From positions 2,542,001-2,606,000 of the forward strand of contig CADCXD010000010.1 of NCBI GenBank assembly GCA_902806575.1: DNA of 64,000 nucleotides, written 5' to 3'. The notes below the pieces were generated by a model. It was not told where the DNA came from. It searched no databases and saw only the letters and a list, made by a program, of their open reading frames with translations. Position 1 is the first letter of the stretch. Every line of letters starts with the position of its first letter. Below are positions 47,276-58,488 of the stretch, piece after piece. The DNA is from Jackrogersella multiformis (Eukaryota > Ascomycota > Sordariomycetes > Xylariales > Hypoxylaceae). The translations under genes were made by a program, and so were the position numbers.

Positions 47276-48328
47276 ATGTTGCTGGATCTCACCTATTCAA
47301 ACTGGACGCTGCCCACGGTGGTTGCTTATATCGGTGTGATCAGTATAGGAGTCTACCTCGTATATTGGAAGTACCGTAGCGACGATGCTATCAAGCCGGT
47401 CTCGGTAAATTTTCATTTCACACGGAAATGCAACAAGGAGTGTGCCTTTTGCTTTCACACTGAAAAGACTTCGTATGTGGCACCCGAGCACGACATGAAG
47501 CATGGACTCCGCCTACTCACCAAGGCCGGTATGCGCAAGATCAACTTCGCCGGCGGAGAGCCGTTTCTCTACCCGGAAAAGCTAGCCATGCTTTGCCGTT
47601 TCTGCAAAGAAGAGCTCGGTCTCGAGAGCGTTAGCATCATCACCAACGGAACGAAGGTTACCGAGAAGTGGATGAAGAAGCATAGCCGATGGGTCGACAT
47701 CATGGGCGTGAGTTGTGACAGCTTCGACGAAGAGACAAACAAGGCCATCGGACGCGGTACCGGCGAGAACGTTCCGCAACTATTCCGCATCCGCAACTGG
47801 TGCCGGCAACTCGGCATCAAGTTCAAGCTCAACACGGTAGTGTGTACCTATAACTGGCAGGAAGACATGGCGGACACGGTGCAGCAGCTGGACCCATTCC
47901 GGTGGAAGGTCTTCCAAGTGCTGTACGTGGAGGGAGAGAACGACGCGGACGAGAATGATAGTCGGCTTAACAAGCGGAAACGAAACGCTAAGAAGCTTCT
48001 CATCTCAAACGAGGATTTTCAGACTTTCTGTAATAAGCACAGACACCTCAAATGTTTCGTAGCCGAGCCGAACTCGCTTATGGCATCGAGCTACCTCATC
48101 CTCGACGAGTTCCTCTGCTTCCTGGACAAGGGCGTTGGGGTTGAGAAACAGTCACGATCAATTCTAGAGGTTGGAGTGCAGGAAGCGCTGAAGGAGATCC
48201 GCTGGGACCAGGAGGCGTTCAACCAGCGCGGAGGGATGTACGAGTGGACGAAAGATGTCATGGGAGATGATGGAGCAGAGACGGAGGGCGGCTGTGGGTC
48301 AACAGATCTGAAGTCGCTAGATTGGTAA
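47276..48328 (+). CDS. RSAD2: Viperin-like radical SAM enzyme (ddh-nucleotide synthase)
   Basis: Single exon, 350 residues, close to the 361 of human viperin. Residues 12-31 form a hydrophobic helix (LPTVVAYIGVISIGVYLVYW) that may anchor it to the ER or lipid droplets. The radical SAM cluster motif is Cys52-x3-Cys56-x2-Cys59 inside SVNFHFTRKCNKECAFCFHT, which is the viperin signature. GGEPFLYP at 93-100 binds SAM. SIITNGTKV and the KFKLNTVVC block follow, with nucleotide-binding region FVAEPNSLMASSYLILDE and FNQRGGMYEW. The protein ends in DLKSLDW; the C-terminal Trp is a hallmark of viperins, which need it for iron-sulphur loading by the CIA machinery. Viperins dehydrate CTP (some act on UTP) to a 3'-deoxy-3',4'-didehydro form that terminates viral RNA synthesis. 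Divergent from a nucleoside monophosphate kinase gene. Confidence 0.95.
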   Translation: MLLDLTYSNWTLPTVVAYIGVISIGVYLVYWKYRSDDAIKPVSVNFHFTRKCNKECAFCFHTEKTSYVAPEHDMKHGLRLLTKAGMRKINFAGGEPFLYPEKLAMLCRFCKEELGLESVSIITNGTKVTEKWMKKHSRWVDIMGVSCDSFDEETNKAIGRGTGENVPQLFRIRNWCRQLGIKFKLNTVVCTYNWQEDMADTVQQLDPFRWKVFQVLYVEGENDADENDSRLNKRKRNAKKLLISNEDFQTFCNKHRHLKCFVAEPNSLMASSYLILDEFLCFLDKGVGVEKQSRSILEVGVQEALKEIRWDQEAFNQRGGMYEWTKDVMGDDGAETEGGCGSTDLKSLDW

Positions 48329-49076
48329 AGTGGAGAAGCTAACCTAGTGCGTATTATAGAGATATCGCGATGCGGTATGTGATGTTGTATTTTGAAGGTT
48401 TAGCTGTGGAGGAACCCTTAGATGGTGGTTTTGAATGCAATTAAGTACCTAGGTATACAGTGCCCCGCACCTGCTATCCACATGTTTCGCGTACCTTCCA
48501 AGGTTCCTAGAGAAGCAATTTATGGCGAATTAGCGTGCTAGTTAGCGTGAGAAGTGGCCCAGAGAGTCGTACTAAGCAGCTAAGGCACCCCCACAGCCCC
48601 ACAACCCCCATCATGATATTATCTGGGCTGCTGGGCTCATACCTTAGATCTAGCTACCTGGTAGCTATGTAGATCTATGGATGTCCACTGCCACGTGCAT
48701 AAATACACTACATACATACAGTGGGCCAAGTCAAGACACAAACACTGTGCAACCAATTAACCACCTGGGCACTGTACGTACTACCTATCATACCTACCTA
48801 AGTACCTAGGAGATAGGTACCTAGTACCTAGAGTGTTTGTTCGATCCTAAGGTTATTTTCATTTTTCATTTTTCACTTTTCACTTTTCCTTTCTCAGTTG
48901 TCGAGCAACTTGCTTACACTGGGCTTAAATTAAAGCTTAGACAATTACTCAATCAAGTTTTTCATTTTCCTTTACGTGTTTTAGTATTATCTTCTCCTCC
49001 TCACTCTCTACCTTTCAACAAGAAAAAGAAACTTACAGAAAATACTCAAGTCGTCCGGTAATCATAAGACCATCAG
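48329..49076. other. Intergenic region with palindrome variants
   Basis: TACCTAGGTA lies at 48446-48455, and a cluster of close variants (ACCTAAGTACCTAGG, AGGTACCTAG) at 48785-48832. The last 150 bp before the CYTH gene are pyrimidine-rich. No gene. Confidence 0.55.
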
Positions 49077-49937
49077 ATGGCCTTCAAAGCTACCGCTTCT
49101 GCGCTTAAGCGTATCGTATCGAATGTCGAGGTGGAGCGCAAGTTCAACCCAGGACCCAAGTTCTCCTCTCTCCTCGCAAGCCACACCTGGAAAACACCAG
49201 AATCAACACATTACCAACCCATCGGCGAGAAAGATGGCTCCCGCTTCGCCGTGTTGAACCAGCCGGGCCAGATCATCCGCGACACGTACTACGACACCAA
49301 GGACGAACATCTTAGCAAGCTTGGCTTATGGGTCCGGCGCCGCTACGTCGATGTTTTGCCACCAACTCCTACCAAGCCTGTCGCCGGCGGGAATGACAAG
49401 GCGGAATGGAACGCTAAGTTGCGGCTCGGCGGTCATTATAGCAACTCGCAATTTGTCGAGTTCGACGGCCAGGCGAACGTCTCGCGCGAAGTGCTGCGCA
49501 TCACCGGGGAGAAGACGAAGCTTGAGGACTTGCAGGTGGTCTCGGACCTGCAGACGCGCCGGGAGGTGTGGGAGGTGAAGCAACTGACGGACATCACGGG
49601 GCCCGAGCCGACAATGACAATCGTCATGGACGCCGTCACCGAGGCCGAGGCCGGCAAGGATGGAATCGTCGACGAAGCCGCCTTCAGCCATACCGTCGGA
49701 GAGGTAGAGCTCTTTCAGGAGGTCGTAACCGAGGAGAAAGATGACGCGGAGCACGAGGCCTACAGGAAAGAGATTGGGGCGCAAAGGATGAAGGAGCTGA
49801 AGGAGTTCATGTCAATCTATCCAGACATATTCTCCATAAGTCCAGCGCCCATCGGTAAACTCACGGCTTATGATACGTGGAGGGCCGAGCGTAGTCGTCG
49901 ATCAGAAAATGGTCTAGTTGAAGGACAAAAAGCTTAA
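49077..49937 (+). CDS. CYTH/triphosphate tunnel metalloenzyme, thiamine-triphosphatase-like
   Basis: Single exon, 286 residues. The CYTH signature ExExK appears as VEVERKF (residues 17-23). Further tunnel strands are IRDTYYDTKDEHL, LGLWVRRR, KAEWNAKLRLGG and TVGEVELFQEVV, providing alternating acidic and basic residues for metal and triphosphate. The family includes thiamine triphosphatases, tripolyphosphatases and CyaB-type adenylate cyclases; length and the WxxKLR motif favour a thiamine-triphosphatase-like hydrolase. It is the next gene downstream of the viperin-like gene on the same strand, 748 bp apart. Whether this is more than chance is unknown. Confidence 0.85.
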   Translation: MAFKATASALKRIVSNVEVERKFNPGPKFSSLLASHTWKTPESTHYQPIGEKDGSRFAVLNQPGQIIRDTYYDTKDEHLSKLGLWVRRRYVDVLPPTPTKPVAGGNDKAEWNAKLRLGGHYSNSQFVEFDGQANVSREVLRITGEKTKLEDLQVVSDLQTRREVWEVKQLTDITGPEPTMTIVMDAVTEAEAGKDGIVDEAAFSHTVGEVELFQEVVTEEKDDAEHEAYRKEIGAQRMKELKEFMSIYPDIFSISPAPIGKLTAYDTWRAERSRRSENGLVEGQKA

Positions 49938-50481
49938 GCGAGAAATTGTCTGACGACGCCAACGATCCGATTCTTTTCGTGGATTCTATTATGAGGGATG
50001 TAGGCTAGGTAAATACCTAATACATACCAAACTGCCAGAAATACTCACTCATGCCATTTGAACATCGTATGTATCACTCCGTCGTGTAGCCTTGGGACCG
50101 GATTGATTTTTATATCGATGTGACTATCATTGAACTTATTTTGTTCTGAGCATCTCCTCTCTAGGCTGCCTTTTTCTTTCTTCCATCTTATATTGAATTC
50201 CCCGGCTATGGATCAGCCTACCGGATTTTACACTTTTTACTTCCCCTATCCTACCAACCTAGCCTCAGCCATTTGTCCTTCATACGCACAAACCCCCCTG
50301 GCCCGCTCTTCCCACTTAAGATAACCGTTACACTTCTCTTGATCAATATTATGTTACGTGATACCGTAAAATATTCAAACGTATATATAATAGTGACAGT
50401 TAAATCGCTCTGAGCGTCCACCTCTAACTACTAGAAATTATAATTACATTACATAGTTGTAAATAAGGTTCCTAGTTAGCT
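49938..50481. other. Intergenic region before the repeat block
   Basis: This is the 3' flank of the CYTH gene and of the HET pseudogene tail. A 64-codon frame at 50130-50324 has no motif. Composition is still normal here and becomes AT-rich after about 50690. Confidence 0.5.
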
Positions 50482-50606
50482 CATAAGGAAAGACGAAATT
50501 CGTGCCATATTTTTACTAAACCTTCAAGTGTCCGATCTGCCTTAAAAACCGCTCGAGGCTCCTTGTTTTCAAGGTCAAGAAGGTTGTATACTCCCATTTC
50601 GCCGAG
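50482..50606 (-). pseudogene. C-terminal tail of a HET-domain pseudogene (distal side of the retrotransposon)
   Basis: This short segment reads openly on the minus strand from the target-site duplication at 50602-50606 to a TGA at 50484-50482: GEMGVYNLLDLENKEPRAV and then about 20 further residues ending in FRLSL. It continues in frame from the end of the pseudogene part at 57428 once one copy of CTCGG is discounted. It is the last part of the HET gene, separated from its body by the 6.8-kb element. Confidence 0.75.
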
Positions 50607-50919
50607 TGTCATACGGATAGGCTCCACGAAGCAGAGTATGATCAATATATGCATGCAAGTTGGTAAATACGAGATATGTTGAAACTTATAAAATAAAATT
50701 ATTAGATAAAGTTAATTAGAAGACTTAGTTAATATATATAAGATTGAATTAATAGGATTAAGAAAGCGTTAACGGTATTTAAGGAGATATTTAAATTATA
50801 TATATATAAGTTATTACGCTTCGTTTTGTAAGAAAAGATAAAAGGTAAAAACTTTAAAATTATAAAGAATTATTACTTAAAATTAAATTATAATTTTAAA
50901 TTTTATTACCTTTAAAAAG
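50607..50919 (+). repeat. 5' LTR of copy A
   Basis: Starts TGTCATACGGATAGG. Its first 42 bp align without gaps to the start of the 3' LTR, and every difference is C in this copy to T, or G to A, in the other. The right edge is approximate because a few bases differ from copy B. Confidence 0.85.
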
Positions 50920-53900
50920 ACTTTATTCTTAAAAAAGTATATACCTTTCGAAAAAAAATTAATCTTTTTTTAAAAATTACCTTATTTTAACCACTTATAA
51001 ATAATTAATTTACTTAAAAAAGTTTCTTATTAAAACATATTATATTAATATTATTTATTAATATTATTATTATATACGTTATTATAATTATAAAGAAAAC
51101 TTTATATTTTATTATCTCGTAAATACTTAAGCCGAATATTTATACCTCAATTTTATTACTTATTAATTTATAAAATCTCGAATTATCTCCCTCGTTAAAT
51201 AATAAATAATCCTCCGAGTTTTTAATAATACCTTTCTTATAAAACCTCGAAATTAAAAATAAATATAAAAAAAATCGCCATTTATAAAAACTTATTAAAA
51301 TTAAATAATACTTTAATACGTAATTTCTCATTAAAACATTCGAAATAAAAAATATATCGCCTTAAAACCTTTCCTTTATTCTTAAATTACCTTAACTTAA
51401 TAACGATAATATTATAATTTTTTATAACTTTTAAAACTATAAAATAATTATATAAAACGCTTTTAATATTAATAATACCGGAGTTAATTTTAATAACCCT
51501 TTTATATAATTTATTAAGCTTTATTAAAAAATGTATAATAATTATTATATTATTTAAACATTTATTATTACCGTTATAAATAATTAAATCATTAATAAAA
51601 ATTAAATTTAAAATTAATATAATATAATTTAAATAATTTATAATATAATGGTTTAATTTAATTAAACCGGTATAATATTAATAAACAAATAAATAACTTA
51701 CTTTAAATAATAAGTTTAAAATATAATTATTTAATATATATAAAATAATTAAACTTAATAAAAAACTATTAATAAGCTTAAAGAAATGGTTAATTATTAT
51801 TAATAAACTTTTTAAACTTTTTATTAAAATATTAAAAAGTAAAAGGATTTTTAATAAAAGGTAATAAATTAAGCTTACATTAAAAAATCTTAAATTAATA
51901 ATTTTTTTATAAGAAAATATATAAACCTCGCGTATATTAACGTAAAAACCTACCGTTAATTTAATAATTTAAAAGCTTATATTTAAGCCGCTTTTAATAA
52001 ATTTAATACTTAATTAATTTTTAATAAATTAATTAATATTAACTTCGTTTTAAAAAACATTAAAAAGCGTATTACGTTAAAGATATTAATAAAATTAAAT
52101 CCCTTTAATCGAAAAAACTCGATATATTTTAAAGTATTATTTATTAAGTATTTTAACTTAAAAACTTAAATAAAAAACCTTTTCTTTTTATAATCCTTTT
52201 TATAAATTTAGGTTAAAAAAATAATTAAAAGGGCTTAAATATAATTTAATTTCGTTAAAATTAACCCCTTTATATTTAAAGATAATAAGGGAAAAATTCC
52301 CTTTAAAAAAACTACCGAAGTATTTAATAATAATTTAAATAATTCCGATTTTAATAATTAATTTTAAAACCTTAAATCACTTAAAGACCCTTTTAAAAAA
52401 CCATCTCGGGATAATTTTACACCTTTATATAACGATAAAAATCCTTTATTTTAAAGTAATAATAATTAATTATTTAAAACTTTAAAACGATTAATTTATC
52501 CCTTTTATATTATAATTATTATTAATTTAATATAATTTAATAAACTTGCCATTTATAATAATAAGGACTTTTTAAAGTTTTAAACTTAATAAATAAAAGT
52601 TAAAATATATTTAAAAACGTATACGAAAAGTTTTTTTAAAGATTTTTACCGCATTAATTAAATTAAATCGTTATTATTTAAAAAAGCATAATTATAATAT
52701 TAATAACGTAAAAATTAAATTATATAATTAAAGGTTTTTAACACTTAAATAATATACGTTATTACCTTTTAAAAATATTTTATAAACCTTTCGGAAAAAT
52801 ACCGCAACTCGAAAAAAATAAATAAGCTTAAATATTAAAAAAACGTTACTTAATATTTTATTAAACTATTAAATCTTAATAAAATAATTTAATAATTTAA
52901 AAGGACGTTTTAAAATTATATCGCTTAAAACTTTTTTTAACGAAATTATTAAATTAATTTATTTTAAATAAAAGAAACTTTTAAATATAAATAAAGAATT
53001 TTTTACCGTTATTTAAAAAGTAAATTAAATATATAAAAAGATGTTAATTAACCCCGATATTTTAGAAAAAAAAAAGGCTCGCTTCGATTTAAAAGCTTTT
53101 AAAATCGAGTTAAGTTAATTATAAAAAAAAACCGTCTTAATCCGGGTTAAAATTAATCCTTAAAAAATAATAATAAACTTAAAAACGAAGATAAGTTAAA
53201 ATTAAATTAAAAAGATAAAGTTTAATTTAATAATAAAAATACTTTAAAAAAAATTAATTAAATAAATATAAATTAATAAAAAAAGGATAAAAAATCTTAT
53301 TAACGTTATAAACGCGATAATTATTAAACTTTTTTTTATTTCGTTAAAAAAAACGTTAATCATAAGGATTTATCACTAAACCCGGATAAAAGAAATTTCG
53401 TAAAATAATTTTAAAATAATAATATTTAACTTATATTTCCATTATAAAAAAATGTACGAATAAATATAACTTTACGGGAATTATCTCATTTTTAAATTAT
53501 AAAAATTAAAAACTTCGATTCGGATTTTTAAATAACTTTAACGTCGTACCTCGTTAAATTTTATAATTAAATTAAAATAAAGTTCGTTAAACCGCGATAA
53601 TTAAAAAATTAACCGAAAATAAAACGAAAGTTATAAAAAAACTTTACTTAAAATTAACTTCGAAACATAAACTTATTATTAATATAATATTAATATATAA
53701 TAAAAAAAATTACCGAATATAAATATTATTAAACTTAAAAAACTTAATTTTAATAATATCTTTTTTTAAAATAAGGAAATAAAAATTGCCGATTATTAAA
53801 AAATAATTTATATAATTTATATTAACCTTTAATTTAACTTAAATCCTTTTTATAAAACGTTATTATATTGATTTTTTTATTTTTTATTACTAAAAAGATC

Positions 53901-56900
53901 ATTTCTTTAAAATTAACTTTAAATTAAACGTTTTAAATAATAAATGCGATATTATTATATTATAATGATAAATAAAAATTTATAAATTTATAAACTTTTT
54001 TTTAAATTTTAAGAAAATTAAGTTTAATTTTTCTTATTATTAAAAATATTATATTAACTTAATTTTATATATCTCGAGGAAGTTAATTAATATAGCGATA
54101 ATAAAAAATATTAAAGTAAAAAAAGTATTAAAAAACGTTTTTAAGGAATTTTATAAGTTTATATATATTATAACGAAGGAAATAAAATAACGCTTTTTAA
54201 ATTATTAATTATAAAATTACGTTATTAATTTTTTTTAAAAAAAACGCCTTTTTAGGAATTTTTTTACGTTATAAACGAAAAAAAACTCGATACGTTAACA
54301 TTATAATTAAACGAGATATTTAATAACGAACGTATTTAAAAATTAATTTTATTTTACGTAATATTTATAATATTTATAAATAAGTTAGATTTTTAAAACC
54401 TTTTTTAATTTATAATAAATTATAAAAGCTTAAATAATAATATTATTTTTATACGATACTTTATACTTTTAATATTTAAATTATAAGCTTACTTTAAAAT
54501 TACGAAATAGTTTATTAAAATCGATTTTAAGTTAAAATTTTACTTTATTAAAATTAAAAAAAGAAACGAATGAAAAAAAAAAATTTAATATAAGTACGAT
54601 TTTTTTAAATATTTAATTATATCTTTTAAATTAATTAATACTTTTATAACTTTTTAATTTATAATAAATAACATTTTTAAAACCTTATTAATTTAGATTT
54701 TTTAATATATTTAAATAACTTTTTTATTTATACGGATATAATAAAAAAATTTAATAAAATTATTAAAAAAAATTTAAAAAAATTTATAAAATATTATTTA
54801 ATAGTTAACTTACGAAAGTGCTTTTAAAGAGTTTAAAAAGTGGACTTTTTAAGAGATATTATTAAAGTAAACGGTATTTTAATAGCTTAAAATAAAGTTA
54901 ATTATATTAATAATTAAAAAATACTTAAATTTTTTAAGGAATTTTAATAGTTTATTAACTTTATAAATTTTTATTAATAATTTATAAAAAAGTTCTTAAA
55001 AATAATAAGGCCGATTATTAACGTAAATAAAGGAAATAAAAAGGATTAAAAATAAATCGAGGAAATAAATAAATCTTTTAAAAAACTTAAATTTCGGTTT
55101 ATTTAAGCTTTTATAATAATATATTTTAATCTTTTAAAATAAACTTATATTAAAACCGATATATTAAATTATATTATTAACGCCGTTCTTTTTTAAAAAG
55201 ATAAATAAAGTAAATTTAAATTAATAACTTATTATTTTTATAAATTTACGTTAATAAAAATAAATTATAAAATTTATAATAAGGAATTATTAATTATAAT
55301 AAACTTTTTCGAAAAATAATATTAATATTTAAAAAATGTTAAATATTAAATTAAAATTTAACTTACTTTATAATAATTAAAGTTTTAAATTAATATTAAG
55401 TTTAATAAATATAAGAATTATTATTATATTAATTTATTATTAATTACCGATTAAAAAAATAAAATAATAAAGCCGATATTTTCTTTAAATTATTATAATA
55501 TTAATGTAAAAAAGGGGAAGTTAAAAATTAACTTATAAAATCGGTTTTATAAGATAAATATTTTTTATATTTTTAAGGAATTTTATTTACTTTTTTAATA
55601 ATTATCCTCGTTATATTAAAAAGATTATATAACTTTATTATTTTTAATTAAGCTTTCGATTTTATAAAAAAATTAAAAAAAGTAATTATTAATAACCCGA
55701 AATATATTACGCATATTATAAATCCTTTTAAAAACGTTATTTTTTAAGATAATTTTTTATATTAAAAAGGTAAATTTTAAATACTTATAAAATTTTAAAA
55801 AGAAGTTATTTCTTTCGAATACGATACTTTTATTACCGAATATATAAAAATAAATAAAACTTTAAAATTAATCATTTAAAACTTTTAATGGTTAAATATT
55901 AAAAATATTATTTAAAATTACGTACGAGGTTATTTAAAATATTAATAAAATAAAATCTTTTATTACGTTTTATACGAGCATTTTTAATTAATGAAATTAC
56001 ATTATAAATTTTAATTAATAATAATAATAAATTTTATTATAAACTTTTTTTTATTAAATAATTATAACTTTATTTAAGTAATAATAAATCTATTTTTAAA
56101 GTAAAAGGAAAAAAGTTCGATAATTTAATTAAATTTTTTATTAAATAATATTAAAGATTATATAACGTACCATTAAATATTATTTTTAATAAAGATTTTA
56201 AGTTTATTTTTTATATTTGAAAAAATTTCTTTAAATTAATAAGAATTAAATTCCGTATAAGTATTACGTTTTATTTATAAACCGACGGTTAAATAAAACG
56301 CTTTAATTAAATCTTAAAAGTTTACTTTAAAGCCTTTATTAATTATAAAATAAGTAATTAAAAGGACTTTTTTATAATAATTAAATTTACTTATAATAAT
56401 ATTACTTTATTATTAATATAATTTACTTTTTTTTACATTAATTATAATTATTATTTAATAACTTATAATTTTTTTATAAATATTTTACGTATTTTAAAAA
56501 GTAAATTATATATATATTAAATAATATAAATATATTAAAAACATAAAAATATTTAAAACGAAATTATTAACGAATAAAAAAATAAGTTAATAAACGATAA
56601 AAAGATATATTAATTTTTTAAAAAAAATAATTTATAATATTTAATATAAAAAATATTAAAATTAAACGCCTTATTAAAAAATTAAATAAAAAGTTTTTAA
56701 GATCTTTTAAAATTTAATAAATAATCTCCTTTATAATAATAAAATATATTTTACTTAAAAGTTAAAAAATATATAACTCGTTTTATATTTTACTTATCGA
56801 ATTTTAACGCGTTAATAATTAAAAACTCCTTAACTTTAATTAAGTTTTACGTGAAATAACCTCGATAAAGTTTAAAAACTATTAAGTGAAATAAATTATA

Positions 56901-57114
56901 AACTTTATTAAAAATTAAAGTAAAATAAAATATCTTATAAAGTAAAAAAGTTAACCGGTTAAAAAGTATTAAACTTAAAAACTTTATAAATATATATTTA
57001 ACGATAAAATAAAAGTAATAATTAAATTATTTTATAAGTAATATATCGATAAACTTTATAATTTTATAATCATTTAAAATACTTAAAATTAAACATTAAA
57101 AAAGAAAAAGTTAA

Positions 57115-57427
57115 TATTATATAAATAAGTTTTATAAAATAAAGTATAATTAATATATATATATAAATTAATAAATATAAAATATATTAAAACTTATAAA
57201 ATAAAGCTATTAAATAAGGTTAATTAAAAAACTTAATTAATATATATAAAATTAAACCAATAAGATTAAGAAAGCGCTAACGACGTTTAAGAAGATATTT
57301 AGATTATATACATATAGGTTATTACGCCTCGCTTCGTAAGAAGAGATAGAAGGTAAGGACCTTAAGACCATAGAGAATTATTACTCGAAATTGAACTATA
57401 ATTCCAAGTCCTATTGCCCTTGTCACA
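57115..57427 (+). repeat. 3' LTR of copy A
   Basis: 313 bp. The left half is heavily RIP-mutated (its first two bases are TA instead of TG); the right half, from about 57240, keeps many G and C bases and ends CCCTTGTCACA. Confidence 0.88.
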
Positions 57428-58308
57428 CCGAGTCCACCCCGCTCGTATGATCCTGATTTCGTTTCGTAAACAACCATAGCACAAAGAAGTTCTTGTACAC
57501 CGTTACAACTATGTGCTAGAGGTATTGCCATTCATCTTGAAGATAGAACAATGGGATTTTCTATTGGAGAGTGAAAGCTCCAGCGGGATGACCTCCCGTC
57601 GGTTGTTTTTAGCAACGCGTCGATCGTGCGACCTTCGCGTCTCCCCAAAAGCCGGAGTGGAATCATCCATGAAGCGGCATGAAGCGTACTTGCCATGTGT
57701 AAATTTTTGTTGCTGTAAACTTGTTCAAATACTTCCCAGGTAAGAATTTGGCCGTCTTGAAGTTCCACTCGCACTTCAATATTGCCTTGTATACGTCTAT
57801 ACTTCCATTCTGCGAAAGACCATTTGACCTTTCTATGCTACCCCGTCTAAGACTAGCTAGGGAATCCTTTTCTTTGAGCAGACGGCTCTTTTATATTCCA
57901 GCACAGTCCGAGACAAAGCCCAGCAGTTGGTGACCATTCGTATGAATTGTATATCTCTTTAGCTGTATCGGCCCTACCATACCCGAGGTCTGTAGGCTTT
58001 GGGGGGCGTGGCAACATCGGAACGCCAAAGCAATGGCGGAGGCTCTGTGGATTTTTCTATAGGGTTCTCAATATCCCCATGAAACCATTCAAGATGTCCG
58101 ACTCTTTGGTCAGCGACCTTGTAGTATATTCTTGGATTCGTTCCACCACTTCCCATCCTGTACGTCCAAGATCGCGTGGGAACATGTGCGTATTGATGCT
58201 ATTGAAAAATGAAGATCTGAACCTTTGCTGGTCCTGTGTATGGAGACGCGGAAGTGGAAAGTTGCGTGCCTCGCAGCAGTACATACCACTACATTCAAAA
58301 TACGCCTT
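57428..58308 (-). pseudogene. HET-domain (heterokaryon incompatibility-type) gene, C-terminal body, RIP-inactivated
   Basis: Read on the minus strand from about 58308 this segment gives AYFECSGMYCCEARNFP, FPRDLGRTGWEVVERIQEYT, RSLTKESDILNGFMGIL, then CFGVPMLP, GLCLGLCWN and RKGFPS*S*TG*. From memory these are the blocks that follow the HET domain in fungal HET proteins, the last being the FPSWSWTGW motif with all three Trp codons now TAG (57838-57867). Two further stops are TAG after MGILRTL and TGA after PIVLSSR near 57535. All five fit single C-to-T or G-to-A changes. The frame then runs to YERGGLG, where the target duplication and LTR of copy A begin. The start at about 58308 is a likely splice acceptor; the HET domain itself is not found upstream, so the gene may also be truncated at its 5' side. 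Confidence 0.85.
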
Positions 58309-58455
58309 CCTTAGGTAAGTCTACTTGGCCAAGTGTATGTGGGTTGCCGTGGATTTCGGTGATACATTTGTATGTAGCTTCCGCTCCGAACGGACCCGAG
58401 CAACTTCTAAAAATTGGAGATACTTACCTTAGTAGTATGGTGGTGACATTGGATA

Positions 58456-58488
58456 GGTATATCACTGGTATATCACTGGTATATCACT
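58456..58488. repeat. Three tandem copies of an 11-bp unit
   Basis: GGTATATCACT occurs three times without interruption, followed by a diverged fourth start (AGTATT). It lies just 5' of the HET pseudogene. Confidence 0.9.

Larger units (their letters stand above)
50607..57427 (+). mobile_element. RIP-mutated Ty3/Gypsy-like LTR retrotransposon, complete copy A
   Basis: Termini are TG at 50607 and CA at 57427. The flanks carry the same 5 bp, CCGAG, at 50602-50606 and 57428-57432, which is a target-site duplication. The LTRs are 313 bp. The internal part is extremely AT-rich and full of stops. On the plus strand, a reverse transcriptase remnant reads YLNNFFIYTD at 54708-54737, the YxDD catalytic motif with both Asp codons changed to Asn. 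About 70 codons later a remnant of the FxGFxNFYRRFI thumb motif lies near 54950-55000. Finding reverse transcriptase at 4.1 kb of 6.8 kb, with room for RNase H and integrase after it, fits Ty3/Gypsy order. No intact frame remains. Confidence 0.9.

Noticed and set aside
50690..57300. Possibility that the AT-rich block is mitochondrial DNA or a centromere
   Set aside because: It has LTRs, a target-site duplication, reverse transcriptase remnants and directional C-to-T/G-to-A changes, so a RIP-mutated retroelement explains it; whether it lies in a centromere cannot be judged from this window.
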